From positions 100,307,802-100,371,801 of the forward strand of contig OY726566.1 of the NCBI GenBank assembly GCA_963383645.1: 64,000 bases of DNA, given 5' to 3'. The translations under genes were made by a program, and so were the position numbers. The first letter of the stretch is position 1. Each line of letters opens with the position of its first letter. Below, in pieces: positions 33,563-43,105 of the stretch. The notes below the pieces were generated by a model, which worked only from the letters and a program-made list of their open reading frames with translations, had not been told where the DNA came from and searched no databases. The DNA comes from Muscardinus avellanarius (taxonomy: Eukaryota; Chordata; Mammalia; Rodentia; Gliridae).

Positions 33563-33821
33563 TAAAAAAAGGTGGTGTCGTCTAAGGCCTTAATAGGGCT
33601 GGCCCATCTACCTGGGTTCCTCTTATTTCTACTTCCTGCAGCCCAGGATGGCCCTCACACTCCGGAACTTGGCCCATTCTCCATCCTGAGTTAATCCCGG
33701 AATGCCTTACTTACTTAGTCATTTCCATGCTTATGCATTCTTTCAGGACATTGCTGCCTTGCCATTTGTTTAAATATTTTGAATATTACCTTGTATTTAA
33801 TCTCCAAAAAGCCCTATGATA

Positions 33822-33823
<2 letters not shown>

Positions 33824-33869
<46 letters not shown>
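33824..33869. repeat. (CA)n microsatellite
   Basis: About 22 CA units at the tail of the adjacent antisense SINE. Confidence 0.96.
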
Positions 33870-33871
<2 letters not shown>

Positions 33872-34056
33872 TTTGCGGTATTGAGGATGGAACCCAAGGA
33901 CATTCTACTTCCAAGCCACACCTCTAGCCCTATTTTTTATTCTTTATTTTGAAACAGGATCTCACTGATTTGCAAAGAGCCTCACTAAGTAGCTGAGGCT
34001 GTCCAAGAACCGGATTCTCCTATCAGCCTCCCAATCATGTGCCACCATGCTCGGTA
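33870..34056 (-). mobile_element. B1-dID SINE, nearly full length
   Basis: Antisense: gcggtattgaggatggaacc, cttccaagccacacctct, linker ttttttattctttattttga, B1 part with small deletions ending gccaccatgctcggt. Confidence 0.88.
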
Positions 34057-34070
34057 AAAAGATATTTTTA

Positions 34071-34252
34071 AGCCAGGAACTATGGTGCACGCCTATAAGC
34101 CCAGTGCTTGGGAAGGTTGAGATAGGAGGATCCCAAGTTTGAGGCCAGCCTCAGCAACTTAGTGAAATCCTGTTTCAAAATAAAAAAGTATAAAATAGGT
34201 CTAGGGGTGTAGCCTGGAGGTAGAAGGGTTTCCAGGAACCCCAGTACCACCA

Positions 34253-34253
<1 letters not shown>
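34071..34253 (+). mobile_element. B1-dID SINE, subfamily with ttccaggaacccc end
   Basis: agccaggaactatggtgcac, B1 body, linker with a second aaaaagtataaaat unit, then ggtctaggggtgtagcctgg and ttccaggaaccccagtacc. It belongs to the same right-end subfamily as the 2.2-kb copy but is more diverged. Its tail became an AAAT array. Confidence 0.88.

Positions 34254-34283
<30 letters not shown>
34254..34283. repeat. (AAAT)n microsatellite
   Basis: About 7 AAAT units on the SINE tail. It is followed by an ID-like scrap (ggctgggagaatgtgtagctc) near 34,290-34,312. Confidence 0.9.
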
Positions 34284-34324
34284 AAAATAGGGCTGGGAGA
34301 ATGTGTAGCTCAGCTGGGGCTGTT

Positions 34325-34450
34325 GTAGACTGGTCCTTGTCCCCATTTCACTGAGGCACAGGCTAAGTAACTTGCTTAAGTTCAGGTCATACAGTTAGCA
34401 AGTGGTTTGGGAATGAGACTAGGTACTTGAGTCAACTCCTCTTCGTCTCT
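34325..34450 (+). repeat. MIR 3' part
   Basis: ccccatttcactgaggcaca, ggctaagtaacttgcttaag and tcatacagttagcaagtgg match the MIR 3' region (cccattttacagatgaggaaactgaggca ... aagtaacttgcccaaggtcacacagctagtaagtgg). Confidence 0.8.
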
Positions 34451-34655
34451 AAGCTGTAGTACCCCAACTTGTGATTGGGCTGGGCAAAAGCTGCCTTTCC
34501 TCTGGGGGAGCCTTCCAGAGGCTATTGCGTCCTTTTGCCTGGCTTCTCTCTCACCTGGTCTGTCCCAAGAGCCCCTGGTTGAGAATACACCCCATTCAAA
34601 GTCATTGGTGGAGACTTGTGCCATGCTCATGCTTCTTAGGAAACTGTAGTCTTTT

Positions 34656-34881
34656 TACTTTTATTTATTTTATTTTATTTATTTATTTATTTTTTTTTGG
34701 TGGTACTGGGGTTACTGGAAGCCCTTCTACCTCCGGGCTACACTCCCAGACCTGTTTTATATTTTTGAAACAGGTCTCTTATGCCAGCGTGGCTGGCTTC
34801 GAACCTGCGCGATCCTCCTGTCTCCGCCTCCCAAGCGCGGGGATTACAAGCGTGCGCCACCACGCCCGGCTACTTTTATTT
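34656..34881 (-). mobile_element. B1-dID SINE, young CpG-rich subfamily, inserted in an L1 3'UTR
   Basis: Antisense full-length element 34,699-34,870 with a TTTA-rich tail (34,667-34,698). It is very CpG-rich in its B1 part (ctgcgcgatcctcctgtctc, aagcgcggggattacaagcg, ccaccacgcccggc). Direct repeats tacttttattt at 34,656-34,666 and 34,871-34,881 are the target-site duplication within L1 3'-end sequence. Confidence 0.92.
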
Positions 34882-35036
34882 TTTATTGGTGCATTGTAGT
34901 CATACATCTTAATGGAGTACAAGAGGGTAGAGGCACACATGCACTCATCACTCATTTAGCCCTTCCCCAATCCCCCTTTCCCATTCCCTCTCTCCTCCCT
35001 CCTCATGTTTGGCTTAGTGATTGACTTTGATAGCAA
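34871..35036 (-). mobile_element. L1 3'UTR (3' segment of an inverted L1)
   Basis: Plus-strand ttttttattggtgcattgta, gtcatacatcttaatggagt, gagggtagaggcacacatgc and ggcttagtgattgactttga is the antisense L1 3'UTR with AATAAA. At 35,036 it switches to ORF2 sequence in the opposite orientation. Confidence 0.85.
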
Positions 35037-35110
35037 ATGATTTTTGACCAAGGGGCCAAAAGCACATTGGAAAAAAGCCTCTTCAACAAATGGTGTTGGC
35101 AAAACTAGTC
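35037..35110 (+). mobile_element. L1 ORF2 fragment, inverted relative to its 3' end
   Basis: Translates as [21 protein letters not shown], homologous to the FDKG ... [11 protein letters not shown] region of the 20-23-kb L1. Being head-to-head with the neighbouring 3'UTR, it looks like the inverted 5' segment of a twin-primed L1. Confidence 0.75.
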
Positions 35111-35696
35111 CTTTGAAATACGACTCCTCCCTATGGAGGACTTCTGGCCATTCAGATCTTACCAAAGCCATTGCACCATTGCCAGGCACATCTAGAGGTG
35201 GCCACGGCCCAATGCCACAGCCCTGGTATCTCTAGACCACCAGGGAAGTTCTGCTGGTAATCGGCATGGCGGCCACACCCTGTAAAGTTAGTCATATGCT
35301 CCCCCAACACCAATGGCCATTCTCAAAGCAGTTAACTCCTCCTGGGCATGGGATCCCTTCCCTCATTTATTAACTCCCATAGGCCCAGCAGGTCTCACTG
35401 GCCCCCATGACAGGTAACATCTGTGTTTTGCATGCCTCCCACTGTGTGGTCATTGAGTCCAGACTAACGAGACTAGATTCCTGAAGGAAGTCAGCCAGGG
35501 AGGAGAGCACAAAAGGAGGGGTGCATTAATCACCCTGCAATAAGGGGCTCATTCTCACCTTTCTCCTCCACTTGGCTTTGAGGGCTCAACACTGGTCCCA
35601 TTTCTGTGACTCTGTCCTGCTGATAGGACCAGGCCTGATTATCAGCAGAAGAGGGGACTGCCTTGTGACTAGAACAGTTGTTCCCAACACTAGCTG
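35111..35696. other. Unique or unresolved sequence
   Basis: No gene recognised; an old L1 or other repeat continuation is possible at the left edge. Confidence 0.35.
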
Positions 35697-35698
35697 CT

Positions 35699-35905
35699 TG
35701 CTGGGCATGGTGGCGCATATTTGTAATCCCAGCATTTGGGAGGCAGAGACAGGAGGATCAGGGTTCCCAGGCAGCCTCAGCTGCTTATGAGGTCCTTTGC
35801 AACTCAGTGAGACCCTGTTTCAAAATAAAGAATAAAAAATAGGGCTGGGGATGTAGCTTGGGGAGATAGAGTGCCCCTGTATTAGATCCCCAGTACTGCA
35901 AAAAA
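35699..35905 (+). mobile_element. B1-dID SINE, full length
   Basis: ctgggcatggtggcgcatat, B1 body, linker tttcaaaataaagaataaaa, ID-like part ggctggggatgtagcttggg, then ttagatccccagtactgc and an A-rich tail. Confidence 0.92.
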
Positions 35906-35974
35906 AAATAAAAATAAAAAAATGCACCATTTTCCTGGCCCTATCGTTGAATTCCTGATCTACAGTCTAGCGTT

Positions 35975-36135
35975 TTTTTTTTAAATTGGTGTGCATTAAT
36001 TATACAGAACAGTGGATTTCACTGTGTCATAGTCCTACATGCATATGCCGTAATTAATCAATTTACTACTTAATACCACCTCTTACCATCCCCTCCTCCG
36101 GATCCTGTTCCTCTACCTTAGTGGTCTCTCTTTTA
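35975..36135 (-). repeat. L1 3'UTR-like fragment
   Basis: attggtgtgcattaattatac, agaacagtggatttcactgtg and tcatagtcctacatgcatatg resemble antisense rodent L1 3'UTR sequence. Boundaries uncertain. Confidence 0.5.
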
Positions 36136-36814
36136 CTTCAGTGTACTTGTCCAGAATTTTAAAAGAACACTGCCACAATGAATCTCCTGTGCAGCAGGGT
36201 TGGGGTGGGGGGCGGGCGCTGGGGCTCAGGTCTCAGCCCTGCTCCAGGATCCAAGGAGCTTGGATTTAAACAGAGGCAGAAGCCATTTCTCACTGACCTC
36301 AGGCAGCACATGCATCACCGTTGTTGCCAGCATGTCTTTTATGGAGCTCCTTGTTTGTACAAAATGCTCTGTTTTGTGCTGGGAAACAAGAAGGTGGAAA
36401 TCAATTTAGAAGCTTACAGACTGGCTGGGGATCTGAATGAGCCGAGGTGCAGGGCCAGCCTGTCTGTTCCTCCTGTGTTCTCACTACCTGCCCTGTTACT
36501 GGATCTCCATAAATGTTGCTCATCACTTATGCTGTTATTAAGAACAATAATAATGGCAAACAACAATGCCAAAAGATTCATCCTCAGTGGCATTGAGAGA
36601 TGCCGTGAGAGCAGGGTCTTGAGAATCTGGGGTCAAAAGCTTTTGGAAGAAGAGGATTCTAGCAAGCCCAAAAGAATAGGGGCCACGCAAGGGAATGGCG
36701 GGATGGGAACAAGGCTCCGAGGTGACAGTGTGCATGGGGTTTGCAAATACAGTTACCCCACTTTGGAACAGGGCCTTCAATTGCAATTGAGTGGCCAAGT
36801 AAGAGAAAGAGGTT
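36136..36814. other. Unique sequence containing a 212-codon open frame of doubtful meaning
   Basis: A plus-strand frame runs from an ATG at 36,178 to 36,816. It has no recognisable domain, signal peptide or membrane segment. Its composition is not clearly coding, and its last codons run into the start of an ID SINE. A poly-purine/pyrimidine-poor composition could explain the lack of stops. I do not call it a gene. Confidence 0.4.
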
Positions 36815-36887
36815 GAGGGCTGAGGATGTAGCTCAGTGCTAGAGCATGTGTCTAGCATGTACATCCTTAGATTCAATCCCTACATGA
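36815..36887 (+). mobile_element. ID SINE (tRNA-derived), free-standing
   Basis: gggctgaggatgtagctcag (A-box region), tgctagagcatgtgtctagc, atgtacatccttagattcaa and tccctacatgag (B-box region) match rodent ID elements. It is a retroposon, not a tRNA gene. A second, degraded 3' half (ctctaggttcagttctcaac, atgag) lies at 37,111-37,135, beyond the purine array. Confidence 0.85.
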
Positions 36888-36941
36888 GGAGAGGAAGGGA
36901 GGGAGGAAGGGAGCAATGGAGGGAGGGAGGGAAGGAGGAGA

Positions 36942-36993
<52 letters not shown>

Positions 36994-37014
36994 GGAGGGA
37001 GGGAGGGAGGGAGG

Positions 37015-37067
<53 letters not shown>
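36888..37067. repeat. Polypurine tract: (GA)n-(GGGA)n-(GA)n
   Basis: From 36,918 to 37,067 the plus strand is an unbroken run of 150 purines. (GA)n of about 45 nt, (GGGA)n at about 36,991-37,020, then (GA)n of about 45 nt give mirror symmetry. It begins at the ID element's tail. Arg/Glu-rich and Leu/Ser-rich frames here are not genes. Confidence 0.97.
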
Positions 37068-37147
37068 CTGATTGATTTTGAATTTGAAGATGGGAGAGTA
37101 GAAATGCACAACTCTAGGTTCAGTTCTCAACATGAGAGAGGGAGGGG

Positions 37148-37148
<1 letters not shown>

Positions 37149-37192
<44 letters not shown>
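37149..37192. repeat. (GATA)n microsatellite
   Basis: Eleven GATA/TAGA units following purine-rich DNA. Confidence 0.96.
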
Positions 37193-38040
37193 TTTAAGAA
37201 AGGAAAGTGTTTTCTTATGGTGATGCTTATATTCCCCCTCCTCCACTGTACTTGGTGGTTGAGGCTAAGGAAATTCTAACTGGTGAGCTAAGTTCAGCCT
37301 CTTACTTGATTTTCCTGGACCTGATTTTTAAAATTCTTATTTGTCTTCTGCCATTTCCTTCCATGCCCTTTTGTTGTTAAGTGAAGGAGGTAAATCTTCC
37401 TTTGGAATTCTGAAGAGCGAGCTGTCACATAGCTTCTGGAAGGCTGAACTGAAATGGCTTGAATGGGTTGAATGCTGCTTTTTTATGGGATGTTAGGCTC
37501 CGTCAGACTCTCTGCAGGTAGCTCACCCTTGTTAAATGTTAAAGAGAAAGCTCTTCAAGAAATTCTGCTTAGAAACAGCTTGTTGTAGAAAACAATCCAA
37601 TGTGGAAGAAAAAGGAAAGCAAGAAGCTTTTACAATTTTCCTACCAAGATCCATCCACTTGCCTCTTCCTTTCTCCTCTCTCTCACACATGTCTGTCTTC
37701 CGATCATCTGTCTGTCTATTCAGGTGCACACACAAATGGAGTTTTGTAATAAATATATGAGTTACATACATATATTACACATATATGTCATAGATATGAC
37801 ACATTCCACTAAGATAATACTTTCGAGGATAAAACATTCTGTTTTCTAGCCTTCCTATTTGACTTAAAAAGTTGTGATCTTTCCATAACAATGAATAAAT
37901 TCCATATGATTATTTTAAGGGCTACATCATATGATTTTTTTATGGGCGTACCATGACTTATCACCGGCCTTTTAAGCTGTTTCTAATTTTTTACAATTAT
38001 ATTTTGTTATTTACTTGTAATTAACAGTCGGAGTGCTGAT
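37193..38040. other. Mostly unique sequence, with a possible old L1M scrap
   Basis: 37,860-38,040 (ctatgg/atggctgc-like 'attttttacaattatatttt') hints at an ancient L1M region but is too diverged to assign. No gene seen. Confidence 0.35.
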
Positions 38041-38044
38041 TACT

Positions 38045-38890
38045 CTACTTTCAGTGTTCATGTATTTAACAAGTACTTACTGAGTGCCATACACTGGGCT
38101 GGGCGCGAAAGCAGTGATTCATTCATGAAGAAAAGAGATAAAAATCCCAAATCCAAACTCATTATGGTGTAGACAATGAACAAGGTAAATAAATAAATGA
38201 TAAGGTATCCTGAGTAGTGTTAAGTGCTCAATAGGGCAGGAAGTAAAAAGCATGGAAAAGGATGTGGAATACTGGGTGTGGTGGGAAACTGATCATCTTG
38301 AGAAGGATGGTCAGGAAAGGCTTCAGCTAGAGGAGGACTTTTGGATCCTGGCATGAGGGAGCCATCCATGGAAATATCCAGAGACAAGAACTCCAGGCAG
38401 AGGGACCAGAAAATGCAAAGGCCCCGCGCATGGATATGCTGGCATGATCAAGAAGCTGTTGGGAGGTCAGTGGCCTTGGAGTAGAGCGAGTGAGGGAGAG
38501 CTCGGTGGGAGATGCTGTAAGGGAGGCAGGGAGGAGGCAGGTCAGTTGGACCCTTGGCTTTTGGAATGAAAGCCAATGAAAGTTTTGGATCAGAAGAGTG
38601 ATATGAGTTACAGTTTAATAGACTCATGGCCAGAAGGCAGGGAAAACTCAGAGGCAGAGAGACAGGAGGCTCTTCAGATATTCCAGGTAGCAGGATGTCA
38701 TGGCTTCGGTTAGGGTGATGGCAGGGGACATGTTAAGAGGTGGTAGGACTTGGATTCATTTGTACCCACAGGATTTGCTGGCAGACTGAATGTGGAGGTG
38801 ACTGTGAGAGGAGACAAGGAGACGATGCCAGGGTTTTCCCCCAAACCACTGAGAATGAGGTAAATGCTCCCAGAGTGAGGCCAGGGGCTT
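38045..38890 (-). repeat. L2 LINE, antisense, long copy
   Basis: Antisense L2 landmarks in order: tacttactgagtgccatacac, gtagacaatgaacaaggtaaat, ggtcaggaaaggcttcag, caggcagagggaccagaaaatgc, gaatgaaagccaatgaaagt, gatcagaagagtgatatgag, ttccaggtagcaggatgtc, aggatttgctggcagactg. About 850 bp of the 3' half, ancient and not coding. Confidence 0.75.
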
Positions 38891-38899
38891 GTGGTGGTG

Positions 38900-39075
38900 C
38901 AGCCGTCCATTTTCTGTAGATAATGCCACAATATCACAGACTTGGTGAGTTACAAAAAAAGGGCTTTACTTTGGCTCCCAGTTTTGGTCAAAGGTTGAGT
39001 GGTTGCATATGGCGATGAATGTCGAGCTGGTAGAGTCATGAGATGGGGCTGGGCATCACAGGGTGAGATAAATAG

Positions 39076-39116
<41 letters not shown>

Positions 39117-39335
39117 CTGATTTCTGTCTTCCATCTTATTAAGACACCAGTATTCAATCTTGAGGCCTCTACGCTTATGACCTGATTCAGTGCTAATCAC
39201 TTTCCAAGGGCCTCACCCCTAAATGTCACAGCCAGATTAAGTTTCTACCTCCTTTGTCTCCCACAATGGGGATTAAACGCCAACATGAAATTCAGAGGAG
39301 ACAGGGCATGTTCAAATCACAGCTGGAGGGGCTTC
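38900..39335 (-). mobile_element. MaLR LTR (MST/MLT-type), antisense
   Basis: tagataatgccacaatatcac, gacttggtgagttacaaaaaa, tttggctcccagttttgg, atcttattaagacaccagta, ggcctctacgcttatgacctg, ccaagggcctcacccctaaat and gggattaaacgccaacatgaa follow the antisense MaLR LTR consensus. A GT array interrupts it. It is a solo LTR relic with no internal genes. Confidence 0.75.
39079..39116. repeat. (GT)n microsatellite inside the LTR
   Basis: About 18 GT units replacing part of the LTR body. Confidence 0.95.
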
Positions 39336-40865
39336 AGGAGCCGAGCTTCAGACTTAATGACGTTTGAGATACAGTCTGCCTTTGAACAATTTCTCTTTAC
39401 AGCTGTGTCTCATTTAAAATACAGGTTGGCTCCCAGTTTTGAGAAATGCAACTGTTTGATTTTAGGGGATTTCCTCATCACAGTTTTAAATCAGAGTATA
39501 ACATCTCTTTCAAGAATCATTTGCTAGTTTTTTTATGTGTGCACACATCTTATTTTAGCTATAAATGTTTACCATAGATTACATTTCTGGTGGGCTACCT
39601 CTGAAGATTCTTTATAACTATGTCTATTTGCATAAAACTGGGTCTTTTGTTTCTGAAATGATGATTAGCTCTTAGCCAGTCTCTCCCATTGAAGTCATAA
39701 TCCGCTCTTTGTGACAGCAAAGTGGTTGCTCTTGGAAATGATTAGGATGTCACAATTGGGATTAGGATGCCAGGTGGAAAATAAGTGTGAGGGGCAGATG
39801 GCCATTTTCTCAGAAGAAAAAGGAAAAAATAATGTTCTTGCCTCCTACCCATGCTTTCAGAGATAAGAGAAAGAGGCCAGAAAAATGTAGCATCTATAAA
39901 TAGACCTGTTTCTGAGGAGCCTGCTTTCCTAAAGGTTTCATTAGGCATCAGAAAGCTCTTTACACTTAGCTATTAATGGCTCTGATGTGACTGTGCTGTA
40001 TTATGAAGATTGAGAAAAGAAAGCTAAACTTGCATCCTTATGGAACAGATGCAGGTGAAATGCCTGAGAGAACCCTAAATGGGCTCTATAAATCTCAAGT
40101 CATTTTCCCCCCAGATTATAAACACATCTTAAGAAACATTTCCAGCATTTCTGTGTTAACTCTTCACTGTTGACCACAGTGCACGGGAGGCTGTGCTTTT
40201 CTCTATCATCAAAGATACTGCCTAGCCATAGGGGCTGGGGTTGGGTGGCATCTCAGGGACTATAGAAAAGGTCTTTGCTCATCTTCCCTCAGAGATCAAA
40301 GGCCTGTGTTTGCTTGACCTTAGCTGTGCCCGAGGTAGCACCTCTATTTTAGCAGGTCTCTGTAGGGATGGTGTTTATGGCCTGACTTCATTAGCATCAT
40401 TTTCAAGCCTGCTGAACTCATAGGGCCCGAAGAAGGTGAGACCAGCCTGAACTGATCCCACAGGGGATCTCTTTCTATATGCTATGTTCCTATTCTCAGA
40501 CTTGGAAAAACCACATCAGGAGCCCCCTTCTCCATTTTTCCCTAGTGAATTATGTTCAAGTCAAGCAGATTTTCCACCTGGGATGGTTTGTGTTCAGATA
40601 GATGACTTTGGTTAGTCATGGAAGACTGCCTGGGAAAATAATGTATGCCTCTCCAGGGAACTCAGTTGTAGATGTACAGAAATGTAAAACCTTGTAGGCT
40701 CAGTTCTAAGGATGGCTAAGGAGTCCTTTTTCTTATTACATCTCAGGCACTTTTGATAATCCAACAAAACCTGTAGGTCACTGCAGAAATGCTCGCATTA
40801 TACCCAGCATTACTAATGTACTCAGAGCATTTGTACAGTTCTTGGAGTTCATCCACTAACTCTGT
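39336..40865. other. Unique region with enhancer-like motif cluster
   Basis: No repeat or exon recognised. At 39,761-39,903 there is an E-box caggtg (39,771), a GATA motif agataag (39,861) and a perfect MEF2-type ctataaatag (39,894-39,903), in DNA with conserved-element texture. Confidence 0.4.
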
Positions 40866-40869
40866 CATT

Positions 40870-40975
40870 TTATTCAGCCATTTTTAATTTAATGAATATT
40901 TATTGTGTCTATCATGTATTCAGCACTATCCTAGGTACTAGGTTTATAGCACTGAACAAAGGAACCTTGTATTTA
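40870..40975 (-). repeat. L2 3' end, antisense
   Basis: aatgaatatttattgtgtct, atcatgtattcagcactatcc, taggtactaggtttatagc and actgaacaaaggaac match the antisense L2 3' end. Confidence 0.6.
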
Positions 40976-40979
40976 CATT

Positions 40980-41585
40980 ACATATTAATACAGTGGCTGA
41001 AAAACTCTAGTAGAAACTTGGGTAATCTTCTTTTCCTTTTTTTAAATCTTGCGCTCTCATTTTTCTAAACCAAACACGCGTTGCTGATATTAGAGAAACA
41101 TAATAAAAGAGAAAAAATTCATGGTTCATTTCTTGAGAATAATGCACAATGACAAATGTTCCTTGGAAGGCAGTAATGACTTGAATTTGTATTTGATCAG
41201 TCAGGCTAATGTAGAAGTATTCTGATAAATGAAGGTCCAGAGATGTGCTGGACATCTTACAATGTCTGGCTATTGTTTATAGAGCTCATACATAAATGCC
41301 TTATAGTAATTGAGGCCACCTGGGAATTGAACGCCCCTATATTAAGAATGGTGCCCCTAAACCAGGTCTTCGTAAACTTGGCTTACAGACTAAATCCTGT
41401 TTATATAAATAGCTTATTGGAACAGAGCTATGCCCACTTATGTTCACATTGTCTCTGGATGATTTTACCTATAGAAGTTGAGTAGTTTGTATACTAGAAA
41501 AGTTGAGTAGTTATAAAAGGGATGGTCTTCAAAGCCTAAATCATTTGCTATCCAGCTCATTACAAAGTTTACCCATCCCTGTTCT
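40980..41585. other. Unique sequence
   Basis: No gene or clear repeat recognised. Confidence 0.35.
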
Positions 41586-41587
41586 GG

Positions 41588-41808
41588 AAGAACTCTGTCC
41601 AGTGGCACTTTCTGCACCAAAGGAAATGTTCTCTATCTGAACTGTCCAGTAGGATATCCACCAGCCACACATATCCACTGAACTCTTAAAATGTGGTTAA
41701 TGGGACTGAGGAACTGACATTTTAATTTGATTTTAATTAATTCATGTTTAAATAGAAATAGCCACATGTGGTGAGTGACTCATCTATTGGGCAGTGCTAC
41801 TCTAGATC
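41588..41808. mobile_element. MER-type DNA-transposon relic (hAT-like)
   Basis: actgtccagtaggatatccac, cagccacacatatccactga, aaaatgtggttaatgggactgagg, ttttaatttgattttaatta, atagccacatgtggtgagtg and gggcagtgctactctaga match a widespread mammalian non-autonomous DNA transposon with inverted terminal sequence (ctgtccag ... cagtgctactctag). The exact family name is not assigned. Confidence 0.6.
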
Positions 41809-42064
41809 AGATTGTTTAATTCTTTTAGCTTGTACTCCTGGTTCTACTTTTGGTGCTATTGTTCAGCCTGGATGCTTTTCTCTGGGTACTTCCTCAAGCT
41901 CTCTTGATTGGAACAACTTTTTTTTTTTCATATTGTCCTATTCCTAAACTAAAGAGAGTATGGCCACTTTTTATGACACACAGAGCTCAGAAATACTTTA
42001 ACATGGAAAAACAGATTTTCCAGAGAAAAATATTGAATATTGAATAGAAGATACAGAAAGAGGT

Positions 42065-42240
42065 GAAATCAATCCCAGCATTCGGGAGGCTGAGACAGGA
42101 GATCCAGGTTTGCGGCCAGCCTCAGCTATTAGGCCCTCTGCAACTCAATAAGACCCTGTTTCAAAATAAAGAATAAAAAATAGGGCTCAGAGGTAGGATG
42201 CCCCTGGGTTCCATCCCCAGTACCACGAAAAAAAAAAAAA
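42065..42240 (+). mobile_element. B1-dID SINE, 5'-truncated
   Basis: Begins inside the B1 part (aatcccagcattcgggaggc). It has linker tttcaaaataaagaataaaa, a shortened ID-like part (agggctcagaggtaggatgc), then gttccatccccagtacc and an A tail. Confidence 0.88.
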
Positions 42241-42515
42241 TGAATAAGCTTTACTTTTTAGAGTAGTTTTTGGTTGACAGCAAAATTGAGCAGAAGGTAC
42301 AGAGGGCTCCCATATATTCCCTGTGCCTACATAAGCACAGTCTCCCCTGAAATGAACACCCCCCAAGAAGTATACTTATACAATAAATATACTTATTAAA
42401 GTATATTAACCCATATTGACACTTATTATCACCTAAAGTGTATAGTTTACATTTGGGTTCACTCTTCGTGTTGTGTACTTTAAGGATTTTGATGACACAC
42501 TGAAATCCCTTTTGG
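42241..42515 (-). repeat. Ancient L1M-type 3'UTR
   Basis: gagtagtttttggttgacag, caaaattgagcagaaggtac, agagggctcccatatattcc, atattgacacttattatcacc and gtatagtttacatttgggttc match a common antisense ancient L1 3'UTR. Confidence 0.65.
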
Positions 42516-42539
42516 GGGGACTAAGAAGCACAGGATATA

Positions 42540-42897
42540 TGCTATGTTTTGAAATGTGTCCCCCAAAGCTCATATGTTGGAAACTTGATCCCCAGTGTGG
42601 TAGTGTTGGGAAGTGGGGCCATCAAGAGGTGTTTTGGTAATGAGTTAGGCCCTCATGAATGTATTAATGATTGTCTCAGGAGCAGGTTTCTTGTAGATGG
42701 TCAAGTTCAGTTATCTTTTCTCTTTTTCTTGTCCTCTCTTTGCCCTTCTACCATGGGCAAAGCCAGAAACCATTGCCAGATGCTGGTCCCTTGATTTGAA
42801 ACTTTATAGGCTCAGAAACACAAGCAATAAATTTCTGCCTATTGTCAATTTCCCAGTCTCTAATAGTCTGGTATAGCAGCACAAAATGGATTAAAAC
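42540..42897 (+). mobile_element. MST-type MaLR LTR
   Basis: tgttttgaaatgtgtccccc, aaagctcatatgttggaaac, ttgatccccagtgtggtagt, gggaagtggggccatcaaga, gccctcatgaatgtattaat, ccatgggcaaagccagaaac, caataaatttctgcctattg and ggtatagcagcacaaaatgg follow the MST LTR in order, with AATAAA in the R region. A solo LTR, relic of an endogenous retrovirus-like element; no viral genes. Confidence 0.82.
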
Positions 42898-42898
42898 A

Positions 42899-43103
42899 TC
42901 TGGGCGTGGTGGCACATACCTGTAACCCCAGTACTTTGGAGGCTGAGATAGGAGGATCATAAGTTTGAGGCCAGCCTGGGCAACTCAGTGAGACTCTGTT
43001 TTAAAATAAAAAGTAAAAATAGGACTGGGAGGTATAGCTCAGTGATAGAATGTCTCTGGATTCATTTCCCAATACCACACATATACAAAAAATAAATAAA
43101 TAA
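42899..43103 (+). mobile_element. B1-dID SINE, full length, abutting the MST LTR
   Basis: tgggcgtggtggcacatacc, B1 body, linker tttaaaataaaaagtaaaaa, ID-like part ggactgggaggtatagctca, then cattTCCCAATACC-type end and an AAAT tail. Confidence 0.9.
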
Positions 43104-43105
43104 GG

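Noticed and set aside
36815..36887. tRNA-like A and B boxes
   Set aside because: ID retroposon derived from a tRNA; no cloverleaf-forming mature tRNA is visible.
36836..37133. Arg/Glu-rich and Leu/Ser/Pro-rich frames
   Set aside because: Translation of the polypurine tract and flanking ID element.
42540..42897. Possible retroviral gene remnant near the MST LTR
   Set aside because: Only LTR sequence is present; no gag, pol or env homology is seen on either side.
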